Shown: positions 60,847 to 64,000 of the stretch, piece after piece
Layout: every line of letters begins with the position of its first letter
How positions within the stretch are numbered: the first letter of the stretch is position 1
From: Afipia sp.
GTDB lineage: Bacteria > Pseudomonadota > Alphaproteobacteria > Rhizobiales > Xanthobacteraceae
NCBI GenBank assembly: GCA_024508675.1
Contig: JANINQ010000021.1
Coordinates: forward strand, 124,001 to 188,000
Direction: 5' to 3'
DNA length: 64,000 nucleotides
Translations under genes and position numbers: made by a program
The notes under the pieces: model-generated
The model's database searches: none
Seen by the model: the letters and a program-made list of their open reading frames with translations, nothing else
What the model was told of the DNA's origin: nothing

Positions 60847-61959
60847 TTACCGCCCCGTCTTCACGCGCGTCCACAGACGATTGATGATGCGCTGGGTCGC
60901 AGGATCGCGCGCGGTAATGACGAACAGACGATTCAGCGTCGCCTCATCCGGATAAATCGTCTTGTCGTTGAAGACCTTCGGATCGATCAGCTTCTGGCTG
61001 GCGAGATTGCCGTTGGCGTATGACAGATAATCCGAATTCTTCGCCGCGACGTCCGGCCGGTAGAGATAGTTGATCAGTTCATGCGCCTCAGCGACATTCT
61101 TCGCATCCGCCGGGATAGCGAAATTGTCGAAGAACATCTGCGCGCCCTCTTTCGGGATGGCATAGCCAATATCGACGCCGTTCTTGGCCTCTGCCGCGCG
61201 GCTCTGCGCCTGCTTGATGTCGCCCGACCAGCCAACGACGAAACAGATTTCTCCGGTGGCCAGCGCGTTCAGATATTCCGATGAATGAAACTTGCGCACA
61301 AAGGGTCGCACCTTGCTAACAAGCTCAGCGGCCTTTTCGAGATCGGCCTGCTTGGTCGAGTTCGGGTCCAGTCCAAGATAGTTCAGCGCGGCCGGCAGAA
61401 TGTCGTCCGCCGAATCCAGCATGTGGATGCCGCAGTCCTTGAACTTCGCAAGGTTCTCGGGAACGAACACAGCCGCCCATGAATCGAGCTTCGCATCGGG
61501 CCCGAGGATGTCCTGCACCTTCTTGACGTTGTAGCCGATGCCGGTGGTGCCCCACATGTAATTGGCCGCGAAGGCATTGCCGGGATCGTAGATCGCGAGA
61601 CGCTTGGTCACTTCGGGCCACGCATTGGCGAGATTGGGCAGCTTCGACTTGTCGAGCTTCTGGAAAATATTCGCCGCGATCTGACGCTGCAGGAAATACG
61701 CCGTCGGCACCACGACGTCGTAACCCGACTTGCCCGCGAGCAGACGGGTCTCCACGGTCTCGTTGGCATCGAACGTGTCGTAAGTGACCTTGATGCCGGT
61801 TTCCTTGGTGAATTCCTCAAGCACACCGGGCGCCATATAGTTCGACCAGTTGTAGAAATTCACGCTGCGCTGCTGCGCCTGCGCAAAGGACATCGAGGCC
61901 GCAAGAACACCTGCCACGGCTGTCGCGAGGATTCGTCCCCTTTTCATGCCATCGGACAA
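60847..61959 (-). CDS. Polyamine ABC transporter substrate-binding protein (PotF/PotD type)
   Basis: A 370-residue periplasmic protein. Signal peptide ending FAQAQ, then VNFYNWSNYMAPGVLEEFTKETGIKV, the PotF opening, and the polyamine-site residues in SGYDVVVPTAYF. Start choice: TTG at 61959 has a GAGGAG site seven bases before it; the ATG at 61947 has none. No permease or ATPase gene accompanies it. It follows the aminotransferase gene by 11 bases. Confidence 0.9.
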   Translation of the reverse strand: MSDGMKRGRILATAVAGVLAASMSFAQAQQRSVNFYNWSNYMAPGVLEEFTKETGIKVTYDTFDANETVETRLLAGKSGYDVVVPTAYFLQRQIAANIFQKLDKSKLPNLANAWPEVTKRLAIYDPGNAFAANYMWGTTGIGYNVKKVQDILGPDAKLDSWAAVFVPENLAKFKDCGIHMLDSADDILPAALNYLGLDPNSTKQADLEKAAELVSKVRPFVRKFHSSEYLNALATGEICFVVGWSGDIKQAQSRAAEAKNGVDIGYAIPKEGAQMFFDNFAIPADAKNVAEAHELINYLYRPDVAAKNSDYLSYANGNLASQKLIDPKVFNDKTIYPDEATLNRLFVITARDPATQRIINRLWTRVKTGR

Positions 61960-61970
61960 CGGTTTTCTCC

Positions 61971-63122
61971 TCAACCGGGAAGAACGCGCGTCAATCGCTC
62001 AAGCGCTGTATCGAGCGTCGCATCACTCTTCGAGAAACAGAACCGCACAACCGAGGTCACATGGTTCTCTTCGTAGAAGGCAGACACAGGAATAGCGGCA
62101 ACCTTGTGCTCGTGCACAATGCGCTTGCAGAATTCCACGTCGCTCTCGTTGAGCCCGAGCGGCGCGAGGTCGACATTGAGAAAGTACGTGCCTTGCGACT
62201 GCAGCACCGGGAAGCCGAGACCGGCCAACCCCTTGCTCAGGCGATCGCGGCTGCGCGCCAGCTCTGCCCGCATCTGATGGAAGTATTCGTCCGGCTTGCC
62301 GAGGCCGTAGGCGACGGCGACCTGAAGATTCGGCGCAGTTGTGAAGGTGATGAACTGATGTGCCTTGGCGAGCACACGCAGGATATGCGGCGCGGCGCAT
62401 ACGAACCCGATCTTCCAGCCGGTCAGTCCGAAAATCTTTCCTGCGGAGCCGATCTTCACCGTGCGATCCCGCATGCCCGGAATCGTGATCAGCGGAATGT
62501 GCTCCCGGCCGTCAAACACCACATGCTCCCAGACCTCGTCGCAAATGGCGATCAGATTGTGTTCCTGGCAGATCCGCCCCAGCATTTCGAGGTCTTCGCG
62601 CGGATAGACCACCGCTGCCGGATTGAGCGGATTGTTCAGGATCACATAACGCGTCTTCGGCGTAATGGCCGCGCGGATCGCCTCTTCAGGCAAACGCCAG
62701 TGCGGCGGCTCCAAGCGCAGGAATTTCGGAATGCCGCCCGCCAGTCGGATGATCGGAACGTAGGAATCGTACATCGGCTGAAACAGCAGGACTTCATCGC
62801 CCGGCTGGACGAGGCCGAGGATTGATCCCGTCAGCGCTTCCGTGGCGCCCGAGGTCACCATCACCTCGCTCATGGGATCGAGCTGCAGGCTGTGCCAATG
62901 CGCGTAATGCTTGGCGATGGCCTGACGCAGCTCGGGAATCCCCATCATCGAGGGATATTGATTGTAGCCGTTCAGAACCGCATCGGCGGCCTTCTGCCTG
63001 ACATCGAGCGGACCCGGATCTTCCGGAAAACCCTGGCCGAGATTGATGGCGTTGAGGTCACGCGCGGCCTGCGACATGACGTCGAAAATGGTGTTCGGCA
63101 GGTCCGCGAAAATCGGGTTCAC
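61971..63122 (-). CDS. PLP-dependent class I aminotransferase
   Basis: A 383-residue fold-type I aminotransferase; PLP lysine is Lys229 in SAGKIFGLTGWK, with NLGQGFPEDPG and NPLNPAA near the substrate site. A GTG at 63122 gives the family-typical start NPIFADLPNTIFDVMS and has an AGGCGG site; an ATG at 63167 would overlap the rhodanese gene by 40 bases. The gene lies in a minus-strand operon rhodanese-aminotransferase-binding protein. The substrate is unknown. Confidence 0.9.
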   Translation of the reverse strand: MNPIFADLPNTIFDVMSQAARDLNAINLGQGFPEDPGPLDVRQKAADAVLNGYNQYPSMMGIPELRQAIAKHYAHWHSLQLDPMSEVMVTSGATEALTGSILGLVQPGDEVLLFQPMYDSYVPIIRLAGGIPKFLRLEPPHWRLPEEAIRAAITPKTRYVILNNPLNPAAVVYPREDLEMLGRICQEHNLIAICDEVWEHVVFDGREHIPLITIPGMRDRTVKIGSAGKIFGLTGWKIGFVCAAPHILRVLAKAHQFITFTTAPNLQVAVAYGLGKPDEYFHQMRAELARSRDRLSKGLAGLGFPVLQSQGTYFLNVDLAPLGLNESDVEFCKRIVHEHKVAAIPVSAFYEENHVTSVVRFCFSKSDATLDTALERLTRVLPG

Positions 63123-63127
63123 GGCAA

Positions 63128-63472
63128 TCAGCCGCCTGTCTTCGATGGCAGCCCGGCAGCCTTCCATCCCAGCATCCCGCCAGCGAGATGCGAGTCATAC
63201 GGCTTGCCCGCGGCTTGCGCGGCCAGCGATGCGGTGACCGAACGCTTGCCGGAGCGACAGGCGAAAACCACCGTCTTGCCCTGCGGATCGGGAATTTCGT
63301 CTGGGTTGAAAGTCGAAAGCGGAAGAACCAGCGCGTTTGGATAGGCTTCCACGGCAACTTCATTCGGCTCGCGAACATCGATCAGGAGATACTTCCCCTG
63401 CTCGATTCCCGCGGCAACTTCTTCCGCCGTCAAATCGTGGACCTTGTCAGCCTGAGACACATCGACCTCCAT
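63128..63472 (-). CDS. Rhodanese-like domain protein (single domain)
   Basis: A 114-residue sulfurtransferase with the active-site loop CRSGKRS (Cys72 the persulfide site) and a typical C-terminal GGMLGWKAAGLP. Single-domain rhodaneses carry sulfur for biosynthesis or cyanide detoxification. It is the first gene of the operon, five bases before the aminotransferase start. Confidence 0.91.
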   Translation of the reverse strand: MEVDVSQADKVHDLTAEEVAAGIEQGKYLLIDVREPNEVAVEAYPNALVLPLSTFNPDEIPDPQGKTVVFACRSGKRSVTASLAAQAAGKPYDSHLAGGMLGWKAAGLPSKTGG

Positions 63473-63591
63473 CGGGGCGCGCTGCGAAAAGCGATTTCCG
63501 AAAAGCGCACGCGCCCCAAGATTATGCGCGAACCGCGCACAACCTCCCTTTTTGCGCCGGAAAAATCAAGCGCAAGCAAAGGCCTAAGCAA

Positions 63592-64000
63592 TCAAATCGT
63601 GACCTGCGTGCCGACTTCCACAACCCGCCCGGTCGGGATCTGGAAATAGTCCGTGGCATCGTTCGCCGAACGGCTCATGGCGATAAACAGGTGGTCTTGC
63701 CACTTAGGCATGCCGGACTGCGCGGCCGGCTTCAGCGAGCGCCGCGACACGAAGAACGACGTCGACATGATGTCGAACTGCCAACCGAGCTTGCGGGCGA
63801 CCGCCAGCGCTTTCGGGACGTTCGGCGATTCCATAAATCCGAACGACAGCCGGACCGTCGAGAACTTGTCGCTGATGTTCTCCATCTTCACCCGATCCGC
63901 CAGATCGACCCGTGGCGTCTCCGCGGTATGGATAGTCAGGATCACGTTGTGCTCGTGCAGGACCTTGTTGTGCTTCAGGTTGTGCAGCAGAGCCGTCGGC
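63592..64000 (-). CDS. kup: Kup-type potassium transporter, C-terminal part (5' end outside window)
   Basis: The last 135 codons of a Kup potassium/proton symporter. The visible part is the cytoplasmic C-terminal domain: [40 protein letters not shown] and [11 protein letters not shown], all Kup landmarks. The membrane domain lies beyond base 64000. Confidence 0.93.
   Translation of the reverse strand, partial: PTALLHNLKHNKVLHEHNVILTIHTAETPRVDLADRVKMENISDKFSTVRLSFGFMESPNVPKALAVARKLGWQFDIMSTSFFVSRRSLKPAAQSGMPKWQDHLFIAMSRSANDATDYFQIPTGRVVEVGTQVTI

Noticed and set aside
1-64000. CRISPR arrays, insertion sequences, prophage genes, rRNA
   Set aside because: No regularly spaced repeats, transposase-like or phage-like proteins, or ribosomal RNA sequence were seen on either strand.

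Overview
The window looks like chromosomal DNA of an alphaproteobacterium of the Bradyrhizobium/Afipia/Rhodopseudomonas group (Nitrobacteraceae). The evidence is the lipid A very-long-chain fatty acid cluster (acpXL to lpxXL) at the right, a P450 that closely resembles CYP199A of Rhodopseudomonas palustris, a kup gene, a 74-nt tRNA-Gln, and many Liv-type and Bug-type uptake systems. No insertion sequence, integrase, phage gene, rRNA or CRISPR array is visible. All family assignments are from reading the proteins; no database search was run.

The left four fifths (1 to about 50.5 kb) is a catabolic region made of regulated transport-plus-enzyme units. (1) 1-5.6 kb: a Liv-type ABC transporter (G-H-M-K-F) behind a FadR-subfamily GntR regulator with two matching operator dyads. 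(2) 5.9-6.3 kb: a decayed C-terminal fragment of monomeric isocitrate dehydrogenase. (3) 6.4-16.5 kb: a long minus-strand operon encoding a NIPSNAP protein, a three-subunit molybdenum hydroxylase, an ACMSD-type amidohydrolase, a CoxG-like protein, an enol-lactonase-like hydrolase, an Ssu/Tau-type ABC transporter and a Bug binding protein, divergent from a MocR regulator. (4) 18-23.3 kb: a LysR regulator, an EamA exporter, and an operon of an unusual Rieske protein, an unknown 116-residue protein, a second amidohydrolase and a Bug protein, preceded by three dyads. (5) 23.6-34 kb: a second Liv transporter with SDR and aldehyde dehydrogenase, a divergent MarR, and a complete class I P450 system. 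(6) 34.3-42.2 kb: a regulon around a TetR protein with three near-identical palindromic operators; it includes a split ABC transporter, acyl-CoA ligase, enoyl-CoA hydratase, and a degenerate thiolase/DUF35 pair. (7) 42.5-50.5 kb: a third Liv transporter with a LivM-LivG fusion, an acyl-CoA ligase and two MaoC hydratases, with another TetR and its own set of three operators.

The common plan is import of aromatic or other carboxylic acids, activation to CoA thioesters, and hydration, cleavage or oxidation, with each unit under its own ligand-responsive repressor. The actual substrates are not determined by the sequence.

Right of tRNA-Gln (50.8 kb) the content becomes housekeeping and base composition looks more GC-rich: a HerA-like ATPase, an AhpD-like protein, MgtC, a ParB-like protein, the acpXL-fabZ-KS-KS-adh-lpxXL cluster for the very-long-chain acyl group of lipid A, a rhodanese/aminotransferase/polyamine-binding-protein operon, and the 3' part of kup. 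The catabolic block abuts the 3' end of the tRNA gene, which fits a genomic-island boundary, but no integrase or att duplication was seen.
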